DNA from: Mucilaginibacter sp. | GTDB lineage: Bacteria; Bacteroidota; Bacteroidia; Sphingobacteriales; Sphingobacteriaceae | Direction: 5' to 3' | NCBI RefSeq assembly: GCF_028288205.1 | Contig: NZ_JAQBOD010000010.1 | Span: forward strand, 1 to 64,000 | DNA length: 64,000 nt | In this document: positions 17,559 to 26,367 of the stretch, piece after piece | How positions within the stretch are numbered: position 1 is the stretch's first letter | How the letters are laid out: every line of letters starts with the position of its first letter | Translations under genes and position numbers: made by a program | The notes under the pieces: model-generated | Told to the model about the DNA's origin: nothing | Database searches by the model: none | Seen by the model: the letters and a program-made list of their open reading frames with translations, nothing else

Positions 17559-17720
17559 ATGAATATACAGTCGATAATAATTTTGATAATATTTGCGGCA
17601 GCTGTATGGTACATTGGCAGGTTGATGTATAGAAATTTGTTTGCAAAAAAAGGCTGTGGCGAAAACTGTAAATGCGGTGTTGATTTTTCAAACATAGATT
17701 CTGATAAAACCCTTAAGTAA
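17559..17720 (+). CDS. Small Cys-rich single-pass membrane protein (FeoB-associated type)
   Basis: 53 aa. It begins MNIQSIIILIIFAAAVWYIG, one transmembrane helix, then a basic stretch (RLMYRNLFAKK) and the cysteine cluster GCGENCKCG. This layout is that of the short FeoB-associated Cys-rich membrane proteins common in Bacteroidota, which are thought to handle Fe(II) near the inner membrane. No feoB is nearby, so the iron role is only family inference. The promoter box and the clean reading frame support a real gene. Confidence 0.75.
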   Translation: MNIQSIIILIIFAAAVWYIGRLMYRNLFAKKGCGENCKCGVDFSNIDSDKTLK

Positions 17721-17773
17721 GTTTTACGGCAAAATTGTATTCAAACCAATAACTTAATAATATATACTATTTA

Positions 17774-20700
17774 ATGGCCTATAAGCAGGTTTTTCAGGCT
17801 GATACTCCCGGTAGATGGAATCGCTTTAAATGGCTTAGCCGTATATTATTGATTGTATTAGCGGGCAGTGTGTTCGGATCGGTCATTACTATAACATCCA
17901 AGCAATATCCTAATTTACCCAACCTAAACCCAGCGCCTAAAAAGTTAACAAAAGAGGAGCTGCTGCAATTAAAAAAATCAACCAAATTTAAAGATTACAT
18001 CGCCCAGAAATCACAAATAAAGCAGATCATCGCCGACCGGATAGCTCACCAAAAAAAGCGCCCCAACAATAAGGACCGTATTAATGCGGGCTTTTACCGT
18101 GCCTGGGAACCACAAGCTTATAATTCGCTGGTTGATCACATTGCCCGGCTGGATATGATCGTGTCTGAAGGCTTTTTTATTAAACCAAAATCTGATAGTA
18201 TAGTAGCCAGAATTGATACCGGTCTTATCCGTATAAATAAAAAATACAAAAAACCTATATTAATATCCATTTCTAACTATGTAAACGTTAATAACGCTAC
18301 CGGGTATTCTGATATTAAAGATGTTGAGCGCATTATTAAAAACAAAAAGATACGTGCTACTTTCATTAATAGTATTGTTACCCAGTTAACCAAATATAAG
18401 TTCCAAGGGATAAATCTTGATCTGGATAATATTGCTAACCGTAATGCGCCTAATTACATCGCATTCCAGGAAGAATTATATAAAACCTTGCATCCATTGG
18501 GTTTTTTGGTAACTCAAAACGTAATTCCGGAGGATGAGCAATTCGACATCGTTCGCCTGCAACATTTTAATGATTACCTGTTTATAATGGCTATTGACCA
18601 GCATAATGATGGGAGCAACGCGGGCGATATATCTAATAAGCAATGGGTAGAAGAGATATTAGATAATGTTTGCTCAAAAATACCAAGCGAAAAGGTAATA
18701 CTAACTATTGCGGCGGGTGGATTTGACTGGCCCGAAAACAATATAGGTATTTCAATAGGTTACCAGCAGGCAATTAGTACGGCACAGCAAAATAGCAGCA
18801 AAATTATTTTCGACCCGGTATCGTCCAACCTTCATTTTAAGTATACCGATGAAAATAGTTTGCCGCATACCATATATTTCACTGATGCTGCTACCAATTT
18901 TAATATCATCCGCATGGCGGATGATTGGGCAACAGGCGGTGTGGCCCTATGGCGCCTGGGCTTTGAAGACCCGCGGTTATGGAGCTTTTTCCAGAAAAAT
19001 CTTTCTATTGATTCATTAAGAAAAACAGGCGTTGATACCAAACGCTTAACCGAGGTGGGCCTGAACAATAAAATTGATTATGATGGCAAGGATGGTGAGG
19101 TGCTGGATTTAATGACCACACCAACAACCGGTAAAATTGATATAAAGCTGGATACCACAAACTTTTTTATTACCAACCAGCAATACATAAAGCTGCCTAC
19201 CAAGTATGTAATTAAACGGTATGGCTATGCGCCGGGTAAAATAGTTTTAACATTTGATGACGGGCCCGACCCGGATTATACTCCGCGTATATTAGATATA
19301 TTAAAACGCGAAAATGTACCGGCGTCATTCTTCGTAGTAGGATCTATGGCCGAAAAAAATATTGGGATATTAAGGCGCGAATATGAAGAAGGCTATGAAA
19401 TTGGTAACCACACATTTTTCCACCCGGATGTATCCACTATAAGCCGCGAACGGGTTATATTAGAACTAAATGCTACACGTAAGCTCATAGAGTCTGTAAC
19501 GGGCCGAAGTACTATATTATTCAGGCCGCCATTTAACGCGGATGCCGAGCCGCAGACCTTGGCCGAAGTTATACCCGTAGCCGAAAGCCGGAAGCAAAGC
19601 TATATTACCATAGGTGAATCCATTGACCCATGGGACTGGCAGCCGGGTGTAACCGCAGATAGTATACTCTTTCGTGTAAAACGCGACCATGATAAGGGCT
19701 CTATGTTGCTATTGCATGATGCCGGTGGCGATACCCGCGAGGAAACGGTAAAGGCATTACCCGGAATTATTCACTATTTTAAATCACAGGGATATAAGTT
19801 TACTACTATAGCTGATGTTTTAGGAAAAACCCGGGCCGACTTGATGCCCCCTATAAAAGATGATGCCAACAGCGGCGTTATGGGTACATTATACAATATG
19901 TTTATTGTTGGCTTTTTTTATGGCAACTGGTTTTTATTGTATTTATTCTTATCGGCTATTTTTCTGGCTATTGGCCGTGTTGTTTTGATTGGGGTTTTAG
20001 CTATACGCCAATACGCCGAAAACAAAAAAGGAAAAAAAATCACAGCCAAGTTGGCCGCCCTGGCGCCTGTAAGTATTATAGTCCCCGCATACAATGAAGA
20101 AGTTACGGTATTAAAAACTATTAAAAGTTTATTAAAAACCGAGTATAAAACCTTCGAAATAATTTTTGTTGATGATGGGTCAAAAGATAAAACGTATGAA
20201 TTTGTTAACGCCGCTTATGGTGATAACCCAAAGGTTACCGTATTAACCAAGCCCAACGGCGGTAAAGCATCAGCATTAAACTTTGGCATATCTCATGCCC
20301 GGTATGATTTTGTAGTGTGTATTGATGCCGATACCCAGTTAAAAAATGATGCCGTACATCATTTAATGACTTATTTTACTGATGATGAAATTGGCGCGGT
20401 AGCAGGTACCGTTAAAGTGGGTAACGAAAACAATATAATTACCCGTTGGCAATCTATTGAATATATTACCGCGCAAAATATGGACAGGCGCGCCTTTGAT
20501 GTTATCAACAGCATTACTGTTGTTCCGGGTGCTATTGGCGCATTCAGAAAATCAGCGGTGTTCCTGGCAGGCGGCTTTACCTATGATACCCTTGCCGAAG
20601 ATTGCGACCTTACCATGCGCATCCTTAAAAAAGGATACATTGTAAAAAACTGTGCAGAAGCAATAGCCTATACTGAGGCCCCCGAAACTTTAGACGCGCT

Positions 20701-21148
20701 GCTAAAACAACGTTTCCGCTGGAGCTTTGGCGTTATACAAAGTTTCTGGAAAAACCGCAGCGCGTTGTTTAACAAAAAATATAAATTCTTTGGGATGGTG
20801 GGCATGCCTAATATTCTCATCTTCCAGATCATACTTCCTTTGTTTTCGCCGCTGGCTGATCTGTTTATGATAATAGGCCTGTTTGGCGACAAACCCTTTA
20901 AAATATTAACTTACTATATCATATTTGTACTGATAGATTTTGTAGTAGCTATTATTGCCTTCTGGATGGAAAAAGAAGACTATAAGAAACTGGTTTACAT
21001 TATTCCGCAACGCTTTATATGGCGCCAGCTAATGTATTATATCTTATTTAAAGCCATACGTAAAGCCATGAAAGGCGAACTAAGCGGCTGGGGCGTAATA
21101 AAGCGCACCGGCAACGTAAAGGAAGTAATGGGGAGTAGTGGCAATTAA
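17774..21148 (+). CDS. GH18-like / polysaccharide deacetylase / GT2 membrane fusion protein
   Basis: 1124 aa in three parts. An N-terminal membrane anchor (about 22-40) leads to a GH18-like barrel (about 100-430). Its active-site strand reads FQGINLDLD (210-218) instead of DGxDxDxE, so the catalytic Glu is Asp here. A NodB deacetylase follows: LTFDDGPDPDY (about 492), NHTFFHPD (about 543), RPPFNAD, DPWDWQP and LLHDAGG. After transmembrane segments (about 709-745) comes a processive-type GT2: VPAYNEE, VDDGSKDKT, CIDADTQ, EDCDLT and QRFRW (about 978), with more membrane helices. It probably polymerises and deacetylates an N-acetylhexosamine polymer, PNAG- or chitin-like. That is inference. Confidence 0.9.
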   Translation: MAYKQVFQADTPGRWNRFKWLSRILLIVLAGSVFGSVITITSKQYPNLPNLNPAPKKLTKEELLQLKKSTKFKDYIAQKSQIKQIIADRIAHQKKRPNNKDRINAGFYRAWEPQAYNSLVDHIARLDMIVSEGFFIKPKSDSIVARIDTGLIRINKKYKKPILISISNYVNVNNATGYSDIKDVERIIKNKKIRATFINSIVTQLTKYKFQGINLDLDNIANRNAPNYIAFQEELYKTLHPLGFLVTQNVIPEDEQFDIVRLQHFNDYLFIMAIDQHNDGSNAGDISNKQWVEEILDNVCSKIPSEKVILTIAAGGFDWPENNIGISIGYQQAISTAQQNSSKIIFDPVSSNLHFKYTDENSLPHTIYFTDAATNFNIIRMADDWATGGVALWRLGFEDPRLWSFFQKNLSIDSLRKTGVDTKRLTEVGLNNKIDYDGKDGEVLDLMTTPTTGKIDIKLDTTNFFITNQQYIKLPTKYVIKRYGYAPGKIVLTFDDGPDPDYTPRILDILKRENVPASFFVVGSMAEKNIGILRREYEEGYEIGNHTFFHPDVSTISRERVILELNATRKLIESVTGRSTILFRPPFNADAEPQTLAEVIPVAESRKQSYITIGESIDPWDWQPGVTADSILFRVKRDHDKGSMLLLHDAGGDTREETVKALPGIIHYFKSQGYKFTTIADVLGKTRADLMPPIKDDANSGVMGTLYNMFIVGFFYGNWFLLYLFLSAIFLAIGRVVLIGVLAIRQYAENKKGKKITAKLAALAPVSIIVPAYNEEVTVLKTIKSLLKTEYKTFEIIFVDDGSKDKTYEFVNAAYGDNPKVTVLTKPNGGKASALNFGISHARYDFVVCIDADTQLKNDAVHHLMTYFTDDEIGAVAGTVKVGNENNIITRWQSIEYITAQNMDRRAFDVINSITVVPGAIGAFRKSAVFLAGGFTYDTLAEDCDLTMRILKKGYIVKNCAEAIAYTEAPETLDALLKQRFRWSFGVIQSFWKNRSALFNKKYKFFGMVGMPNILIFQIILPLFSPLADLFMIIGLFGDKPFKILTYYIIFVLIDFVVAIIAFWMEKEDYKKLVYIIPQRFIWRQLMYYILFKAIRKAMKGELSGWGVIKRTGNVKEVMGSSGN

Positions 21149-21195
21149 GTTTTCTGTTTGTTAGGATTTATAATTAGGGGTGTTCGAAAGATTTA

Positions 21196-21286
21196 AATCT
21201 TTCATTAGGTTCCCTCCCCACGGGAGGGGTGCGGCTGATTGCGAGGTGGCAGGGAGGGGTTTCGCCGATATAAATCGCTTCATTTA
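21196..21286. repeat. 91-bp direct repeat, copy 1
   Basis: Identical base for base to 21328-21418, at a spacing of 132 bp. It contains the hairpin CCCTCCCCACGGGAGGG, a G/C-rich Bacteroidota intergenic repeat end. Confidence 0.9.
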
Positions 21287-21327
21287 TTATGTTAGTCCGG
21301 ATTTATAATCCCGGACTAACAAGGAAG

Positions 21328-21418
21328 AATCTTTCATTAGGTTCCCTCCCCACGGGAGGGGTGCGGCTGATTGCGAGGTGGCAGGGAGGGGTTTCGCCGA
21401 TATAAATCGCTTCATTTA
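21328..21418. repeat. 91-bp direct repeat, copy 2
   Basis: Identical to 21196-21286. It is followed directly by CCCCTCCCTACACCCTCCCG..., an inverted version of the repeat's left end. The pair therefore looks like one MITE-like element with an internal duplication. Confidence 0.9.
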
Positions 21419-21553
21419 CCCCTCCCTACACCCTCCCGTTGGGAGGGAATCACACAGTCCCCCGCTTCTTTTTAATCTTTCTCGCTATTGCAATGTCGTA
21501 AATTAGCAACATGGCCGATATACATTACAGTTTTGACCCTCTCGCGGAACGAT

Positions 21554-21578
21554 AGTGAGAGATCTATACACACGCTAA
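21554..21578. repeat. Half copy of the REP-like repeat found at 1339-1418
   Basis: AGTGAGAGATCTATA (21554-21568), then CACACGCTAA, nearly as at 1345-1369. Just upstream GAACGATAG (21548-21556) matches the right guide of the IS110 RNA exactly. It ends over the stop codon of the ATPase gene. Confidence 0.7.
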
Positions 21579-22669
21579 GCCGTCGGATTACCCATATTTT
21601 CCTTCGTTGTTTTAAGAACCCTGGCTACAGTAGAAGCACTTATTTTAAGATGCGCGGCCACCTGGCGTATGGAAAGCCCCTGTGTGTTAAGCTCTGCAAT
21701 GTGGGCTGTTAGCTCATTACTCAGCGCTACACCCACCTTTTGCAGGTGCGCCTGTTCATTATCATAACCTAAAAATTTAAAGCATAAAAAGCTATATTCT
21801 TTACTGATGCGGAACAGGCACACATGCGCGGCATCATAATCGCCACCTGTATTACGCTGTTTTATTTGTTTTATATAGCGTATGCCGGGGTCGGCATGGC
21901 TCTGGCCTATGGCAAACGCGCTATCGGCAAAGTTTATCAACATTTTACTGCCTTGCAAATCATTCACCGTAATGGGTTTTTGCAGGTTGCGTTTTGGCGT
22001 ATGGGCCAGCACCAGCACGCTTAGATTATGCTTAATTTTCAGCGCCTTTAGGCTCTTCATGAGCGGTATAGCGCTGCTTGCATAATCGGTGCTATTGCCC
22101 ATGCACGTAATATTATCAATAATAAGCACCCTGGCCTTTGTGCTACGAATAGTGGCTTCTATTTCGTTGCGGATATAGCTATCATATTTATCATACAACA
22201 TCGGGTTATCCCCGGCAGGGTTAAATTCGGCACGAAAAAAATTATCTCCAAAGTGGTGAGTACCATGCAATGGATCGGTATAACGGGTTTTAAATTGCTT
22301 TACACTCAGTTCAAAATCAATATACAATACCTTCACCGCTTCATCCAATTTACAATCAAATGGCTCTATAACATCCAATTTACCCAGGCCATAGCCAACT
22401 TGTACAGCAAGTATAGATTTACCTAAATTGGTATCGGCAAATAATATACAAAGTTCATCTTCATACCAAAGGCTCCCCATCAGTTGGCGGGCCGCGGGTT
22501 TTTGCTGTTCATCTTTTAGCCACTGGTCGGCGCTTTTAACGTGGAATAAATTGTTATCAGGATTTTTGCGCAGTTCGCATCTTTCGGCTGCTCTCTGTCG
22601 TTGTCGATTGCTGGTAGCCTGCACCTCCAGGCGTATATCTTCAATAAAAGACGGACGTAATGAACTCAT
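21575..22669 (-). CDS. RepA-like AAA_25 ATPase with C-terminal HTH
   Basis: 364 aa. A RecA/DnaB-like ATPase core (about 75-270) has a P-loop variant FADTNLGKS, lacking the usual first Gly, and a Walker B-like VLIIDNITCM. Later DLQGSKMLINFADSAFAIG is typical of AAA_25/RepA helicase-like proteins. The last 45 residues form a resolvase-type helix-turn-helix (LSIRQVAAHLKISASTVARV). Such proteins occur in plasmid replication and integrated elements. Here no other replication gene is adjacent. The upstream DNA holds palindromes and short direct repeats that could be its binding sites. Confidence 0.78.
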   Translation of the reverse strand: MSSLRPSFIEDIRLEVQATSNRQRQRAAERCELRKNPDNNLFHVKSADQWLKDEQQKPAARQLMGSLWYEDELCILFADTNLGKSILAVQVGYGLGKLDVIEPFDCKLDEAVKVLYIDFELSVKQFKTRYTDPLHGTHHFGDNFFRAEFNPAGDNPMLYDKYDSYIRNEIEATIRSTKARVLIIDNITCMGNSTDYASSAIPLMKSLKALKIKHNLSVLVLAHTPKRNLQKPITVNDLQGSKMLINFADSAFAIGQSHADPGIRYIKQIKQRNTGGDYDAAHVCLFRISKEYSFLCFKFLGYDNEQAHLQKVGVALSNELTAHIAELNTQGLSIRQVAAHLKISASTVARVLKTTKENMGNPTA

Positions 22670-22714
22670 AATTGTACAGTTTAATTATACAATTATAAAG
22701 AATATTCTTTATAA
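22670..22714 (-). promoter_or_regulatory. Operator-like palindromes before the RepA-like gene
   Basis: AATTGTA (22670-22676) pairs with TACAATT (22688-22694), and a perfect 22-bp palindrome TTATAAAGAAT/ATTCTTTATAA lies at 22693-22714. Both sit directly upstream of the start codon, a typical place for autoregulation. Confidence 0.5.
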
Positions 22715-22752
22715 ATACAAATATTTCTGTAAATAAGTAACAAATAACATGG

Positions 22753-22808
22753 TAACTGTACCAGGGTGTACTCAGGTGTACCAAGGTGTGCCTGGTACAG
22801 TACAGTTA
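22753..22808. repeat. Iteron-like 10-bp tandem repeats inside an inverted repeat
   Basis: Three 10-bp units share GGTGTAC/GGTGTGC: AGGGTGTACT, CAGGTGTACC and AAGGTGTGCC (22763-22792). They are enclosed by TAACTGTACCAGG (22753-22765) and CCTGGTACAGTACAGTTA (22791-22808). GTACAGTT recurs at 22674. This is the layout of an iteron array near a Rep gene; origin function is not shown. Confidence 0.5.
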
Positions 22809-22865
22809 AATACCGGGGGTCGATATATGCCTTAAAGTGATGCGCTGTATTTAAAAAACTGCCGG

Positions 22866-23348
22866 TTACGCCTTTTCAATCAAACAAACGGCATAAGCAA
22901 CAACGCCTTCTTCGCGGCCTATAAAGCCCAGTTGCTCGTTGGTAGTAGCTTTGATCGAAATATCATCTTCGCTTATTGAGGCAGCGGCAGCTATATGAGC
23001 TTTCATAGCCGGTATATGGGGATTGATCTTGGGTGCTTCCAAACAAACCATAGCGTCGATATTCCCTATTTCCCAACCTTTTTCTCTTAAAAGTTGCATT
23101 ACGTTTTGCAACAATATTAAGCTGCTTATCCCTTTCCACCGCTCATCGGTGTTTGAAAAATGGAAACCAATATCGCGCAAATTCGCAGCGCCTAACAAAG
23201 CATCGCAAATGGCATGCAATAACACATCCGCATCCGAGTGGCCAAAGGCCCCTGCGTGGTGCGCTAAATTAACGCCCCCTAAAATAAACGGATGTTGCTC
23301 TTTTAATTGATGTACATCAAAGCCGAAACCTACTCTTACCTTGCCCAC
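22866..23348 (-). CDS. ispF: 2-C-methyl-D-erythritol 2,4-cyclodiphosphate synthase
   Basis: 160 aa, full length. Metal ligands are in FGFDVHQL (Asp and His near residue 10) and GHSDADVLLHAICDALLGA. ATTNEQLGFIGREEG near the C-terminus is the family signature. It catalyses the cyclisation step of the MEP isoprenoid pathway in the cytoplasm. The next gene upstream on the same strand, porV, ends one base away, so the two are probably cotranscribed. Confidence 0.97.
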   Translation of the reverse strand: MGKVRVGFGFDVHQLKEQHPFILGGVNLAHHAGAFGHSDADVLLHAICDALLGAANLRDIGFHFSNTDERWKGISSLILLQNVMQLLREKGWEIGNIDAMVCLEAPKINPHIPAMKAHIAAAASISEDDISIKATTNEQLGFIGREEGVVAYAVCLIEKA

Positions 23349-23349
23349 T

Positions 23350-24522
23350 TTATTTTTTACCCCCGAAGTTTAAAGATAAAGTAAATCTAAGTGTATTTGC
23401 CAGGGGGCTGTTTTGCTGACTGGCGGCGAGGTATGAAAAATCAAACCTGTAAATATTGTATTTTAAACCTACCCCCATTGTTAAATACTGGCGGCCGCCC
23501 TTAGTAGGGTTCTCATAAAAATAGCCCGCCCTTATGGCAAATTGCTGATCATACCAATATTCAACTCCCGGCGAAAATGCTATTTCTTTTAACTCCTCAC
23601 TAAACCCACCCGGCGCATCGCTAAACGAACCAAAAAAACCTGCCGGTACAGAAACATTATCATCCTTACCGCTAATAATATTACCGTTGGCATCTCTTAT
23701 TGGCGGCGTAGGAACTAATAATTTATTAATATCGAACGTAAAAGTAAACTGGTTTAAGGTATCGATATTTAAGGTATTGGCAAAACCAACTTTTAAATTA
23801 GTTGGTAAAAAATAAGCCGGACCGGTACTAGAATAGCTAACCTTTGAGCCAATGTTTGAAATATTTACGCCATATGCAAATAGCGCATCCATACCAAACT
23901 CCTGGAATGATTTTTTATGATACATAGAAACATCTGCCGCAACAGCATTACCGGCCTTGGTAGTCTGGCTTGAACCGGATGCAAATGATTGACTTGATAA
24001 GTTTGAATAGATATAACGCAATGTTAAGCCAAGTGAAAAATTATCACCAAACTTACGGGCAAATGACGCGTCTAATGATAACTCATTGGGTCTGTAAGTA
24101 CCTTGATTATTCTGGTAACTATCAACCAGTTGTATAGAGCCCAGGTTAAAATAGCGTAATGAAGCACCAATGGTGTTTCTGCTATCTAATTTATGAGCAA
24201 AGCTAAGATATGATAAGCTAACATCGGGCACCAAATGCCTTAACCACGGGCTGTAGGATAGTGAAATACTATTACCTGTGCTGTCAATAAAAGCTAATTT
24301 TGAAGGGTTCCAGTAATTTGCATTTACATCAGGCGATATAGCAACACCCGCGTCGCCCATAGCGCCTGACCGTGAATCGGGCGATATATTTAAAAAAGGA
24401 ACTGCCGTGGGTATCGCATTAGAGCTGCTTCCGTTAGTACTTGTTGCAGTTTGAGCAATTGCAAACGATGGTAACAGAAATATAATATATAAAAAGTTAG
24501 TCCTGTTGTAAAAAAACTTCAT
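23350..24522 (-). CDS. porV: Type IX secretion outer-membrane protein PorV (LptO)
   Basis: 390 aa with a signal peptide (YNRTNFLYIIFLLPSFAIAQ). PFLNISPDSRSGAMGDAGVA and NANYWNPSKLAF are the hallmark start of PorV/PorQ-family FadL-like barrels. The rest is amphipathic beta strand and ends in an aromatic-type strand, LRFTLSLNFG. PorV shuttles CTD cargo from the T9SS translocon to the sortase PorU. It diverges from gldJ; no porU gene is in the window. Confidence 0.87.
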   Translation of the reverse strand: MKFFYNRTNFLYIIFLLPSFAIAQTATSTNGSSSNAIPTAVPFLNISPDSRSGAMGDAGVAISPDVNANYWNPSKLAFIDSTGNSISLSYSPWLRHLVPDVSLSYLSFAHKLDSRNTIGASLRYFNLGSIQLVDSYQNNQGTYRPNELSLDASFARKFGDNFSLGLTLRYIYSNLSSQSFASGSSQTTKAGNAVAADVSMYHKKSFQEFGMDALFAYGVNISNIGSKVSYSSTGPAYFLPTNLKVGFANTLNIDTLNQFTFTFDINKLLVPTPPIRDANGNIISGKDDNVSVPAGFFGSFSDAPGGFSEELKEIAFSPGVEYWYDQQFAIRAGYFYENPTKGGRQYLTMGVGLKYNIYRFDFSYLAASQQNSPLANTLRFTLSLNFGGKK

Positions 24523-24745
24523 TCTTCAATCGGTTTTATTTATTGGATAAATATAGGCTAATTATGTTCTGACTTATAGCCGCATGAAAGTTTTTTTCAA
24601 TTGAAACAATGTTAATGTAACTCATCGGGTACTTTTTCCGTTTAAAGAAAAATATTAAGGCTAATATTTATAACGACGCCCTAATTTAAGATTAGTATTT
24701 TATTTAAAAATGTATAAATTTACACCTACATATAATTGTAAAAAT

Positions 24746-26314
24746 ATGAAAATACTTTTTACTAATACTGCTTTAGTGCTATTGAGTATCGGAACATTGT
24801 TAAGCAGCTGCAGTAAACCAGAAAGATCTCAAAAAACTGGTATACCATATAACAACAAAAGCTATGGTTATCAGAAATTCAGACAAACGCACCCGTCACC
24901 GGGTCCGGGCTTGGTTGCAATTGAAGGTGGTACCTTTGTGTTAGGCGGCAGCGCAGATCAGGATGTTAATTTTGAGTATAATAATGTACGTAAAAGAGTA
25001 ACTATTCCGGCTTTTTACATGGACGAAACCGAGGTTTCTAACCAGGATTGGCTTGATTATTTACATTGGATAAGTGCTACATTCCCGGCAGACCATGAAT
25101 TGTATTACAATGCTTTGCCTGATACATTAGTATGGCGCAGGCCTTTGTCGCATAACGATCCGTATGTTGATAATTATTTACGTCACCCTGCATTCCAGGA
25201 TTACCCTGTAGTTGGTGTTACCTGGAACCAGGCGCAAGATTATTGCCAATGGCGTACAGACCGTACCAATGAATTTATTTTACAGCAACAAAACATTATA
25301 GTAAATCCAAGGGCCCAAAAAACTGCGAAAAATGCAACAGCCGCAAACGCGCAAAAAACTCCTTTTAATACAGACATGTATTTGAATAATCAATTTAGAG
25401 GCCCTGGGATTGATGGCAAAGGCATGAAGGCTGATCTGAACGGAAAACCTGCAGCCGGATCTAAAAAAGCTGTTAGGCCGGCAATAATTGAAGATGGTAT
25501 TTTAAAACCGGCTTACCGTTTACCTACCGAAGCAGAATGGGAGTACGCAGCATTATCTTATGCAGGCAATACCCAATTTGAAAATATTAATGATGGTAAA
25601 ATATATCCATGGAATGGCTTAGGCGTACGTTCGGCTAAAAAAGCTACACGTGGATTGATTTTAGCTAACTTTAAACGTGGCGCAGGTGATAATGCAGGTG
25701 TAGGCGGTTATTTGAATGATAAAGCAATTATAACTGCTCCGGTAAGATCATACGTACCTAATGATTTTGGTTTATATCAAATGGCAGGTAACGTTAATGA
25801 ATGGGTACAGGATACTTACCGCCAGATGTCATTCGAGGATGTTGATGATTTTAACCCATTTCGTGGTAATCAATTTACTGATAAGCGTTTGTCTAACCCG
25901 TCTACCGGAATGTATGCTAAAGATAAATATGGCCACCCTATAAAAGATCCGGCTAAAGCACAGAAAAAAATGACCTATGCAGAGTTAATAGCTTCACAAA
26001 ATGCACAAAATGCGGCTCCAACTGCTAAAGACCCACTGGCAGGTAAACCATACAATGCCGATCAAAGAGGTGCTTTAGATACGGTAAATACCAGTTTATA
26101 TGGTACTACTACTTTAGTGAGCGACCATTCTAAAGTTTATAAAGGTGGTTCATGGAACGATATGGCTTACTGGTTAAACCCTGCCACCCGCCGTTTTATG
26201 AATGAGGATGATGCAAGCGCCGAAGTTGGTTTCCGTTGCGCAATGGATTTGGTTGGCGCTCCCGAAATACACCCTAGCGGCAAACCACATTTTGCAGTTA
26301 AAAAAGTTAAATAA
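24746..26314 (+). CDS. gldJ: Gliding motility / T9SS lipoprotein GldJ-like (SUMF1 fold)
   Basis: 522 aa from ATG 24746; an ATG 36 bases earlier adds a non-signal extension. The lipoprotein signal is ILFTNTALVLLSIGTLLSSC with lipobox LSSC. The formylglycine-generating-enzyme-like fold shows VAIEGGTFVLGG, MDETEVSNQDWLDYL, DYPVVGVTWNQAQDYCQWR, YRLPTEAEWEYAA, MAGNVNEWVQD and VYKGGSWND. ALPDTLVWRRPL and neighbourhood with porV favour GldJ over its paralogue GldK. No gldL/M/N follows; a terminator does. GldJ is an outer-membrane lipoprotein needed for gliding and GldK stability in Flavobacterium. Confidence 0.8.
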   Translation: MKILFTNTALVLLSIGTLLSSCSKPERSQKTGIPYNNKSYGYQKFRQTHPSPGPGLVAIEGGTFVLGGSADQDVNFEYNNVRKRVTIPAFYMDETEVSNQDWLDYLHWISATFPADHELYYNALPDTLVWRRPLSHNDPYVDNYLRHPAFQDYPVVGVTWNQAQDYCQWRTDRTNEFILQQQNIIVNPRAQKTAKNATAANAQKTPFNTDMYLNNQFRGPGIDGKGMKADLNGKPAAGSKKAVRPAIIEDGILKPAYRLPTEAEWEYAALSYAGNTQFENINDGKIYPWNGLGVRSAKKATRGLILANFKRGAGDNAGVGGYLNDKAIITAPVRSYVPNDFGLYQMAGNVNEWVQDTYRQMSFEDVDDFNPFRGNQFTDKRLSNPSTGMYAKDKYGHPIKDPAKAQKKMTYAELIASQNAQNAAPTAKDPLAGKPYNADQRGALDTVNTSLYGTTTLVSDHSKVYKGGSWNDMAYWLNPATRRFMNEDDASAEVGFRCAMDLVGAPEIHPSGKPHFAVKKVK

Positions 26315-26334
26315 CCTAATAACTAACACATAAA

Positions 26335-26367
26335 AAAAGCGGTCCGATAATTCGGACCGCTTTTTTT
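26335..26367. terminator. Bidirectional terminator between gldJ and the biotin carrier gene
   Basis: GCGGTCCGA (26339-26347) pairs with TCGGACCGC (26352-26360), with A7 before and T7 after. It serves both convergent genes. Confidence 0.9.

Larger units (their letters stand above)
21149..21574. other. 426-bp gene-free repeat region
   Basis: Contains an 18-bp palindrome GAAAGATTTAAATCTTTC (21186-21203), two identical 91-bp repeats, the 10-bp inverted pair GTTAGTCCGG/CCGGACTAAC (21291-21320), an inverted copy of the G/C-rich repeat end at about 21430-21450, and half of a REP-like repeat near the right end. No coding potential was recognised. Confidence 0.7.

Noticed and set aside
17480..17695. 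71-aa minus-strand frame
   Set aside because: It is antisense to the 53-aa Cys-rich gene, which has a promoter box and a known design.
21488..21712. Plus-strand frame across the half repeat and the RepA-like gene end
   Set aside because: Mostly antisense to the HTH of the ATPase and partly repeat sequence.
22753..22808. CRISPR array
   Set aside because: Units are only 10 bp, directly adjacent without unique spacers, and no cas genes are present.
24710..24745. N-terminal extension of gldJ
   Set aside because: ATG 24746 gives a perfect lipoprotein signal; the extension would spoil it.
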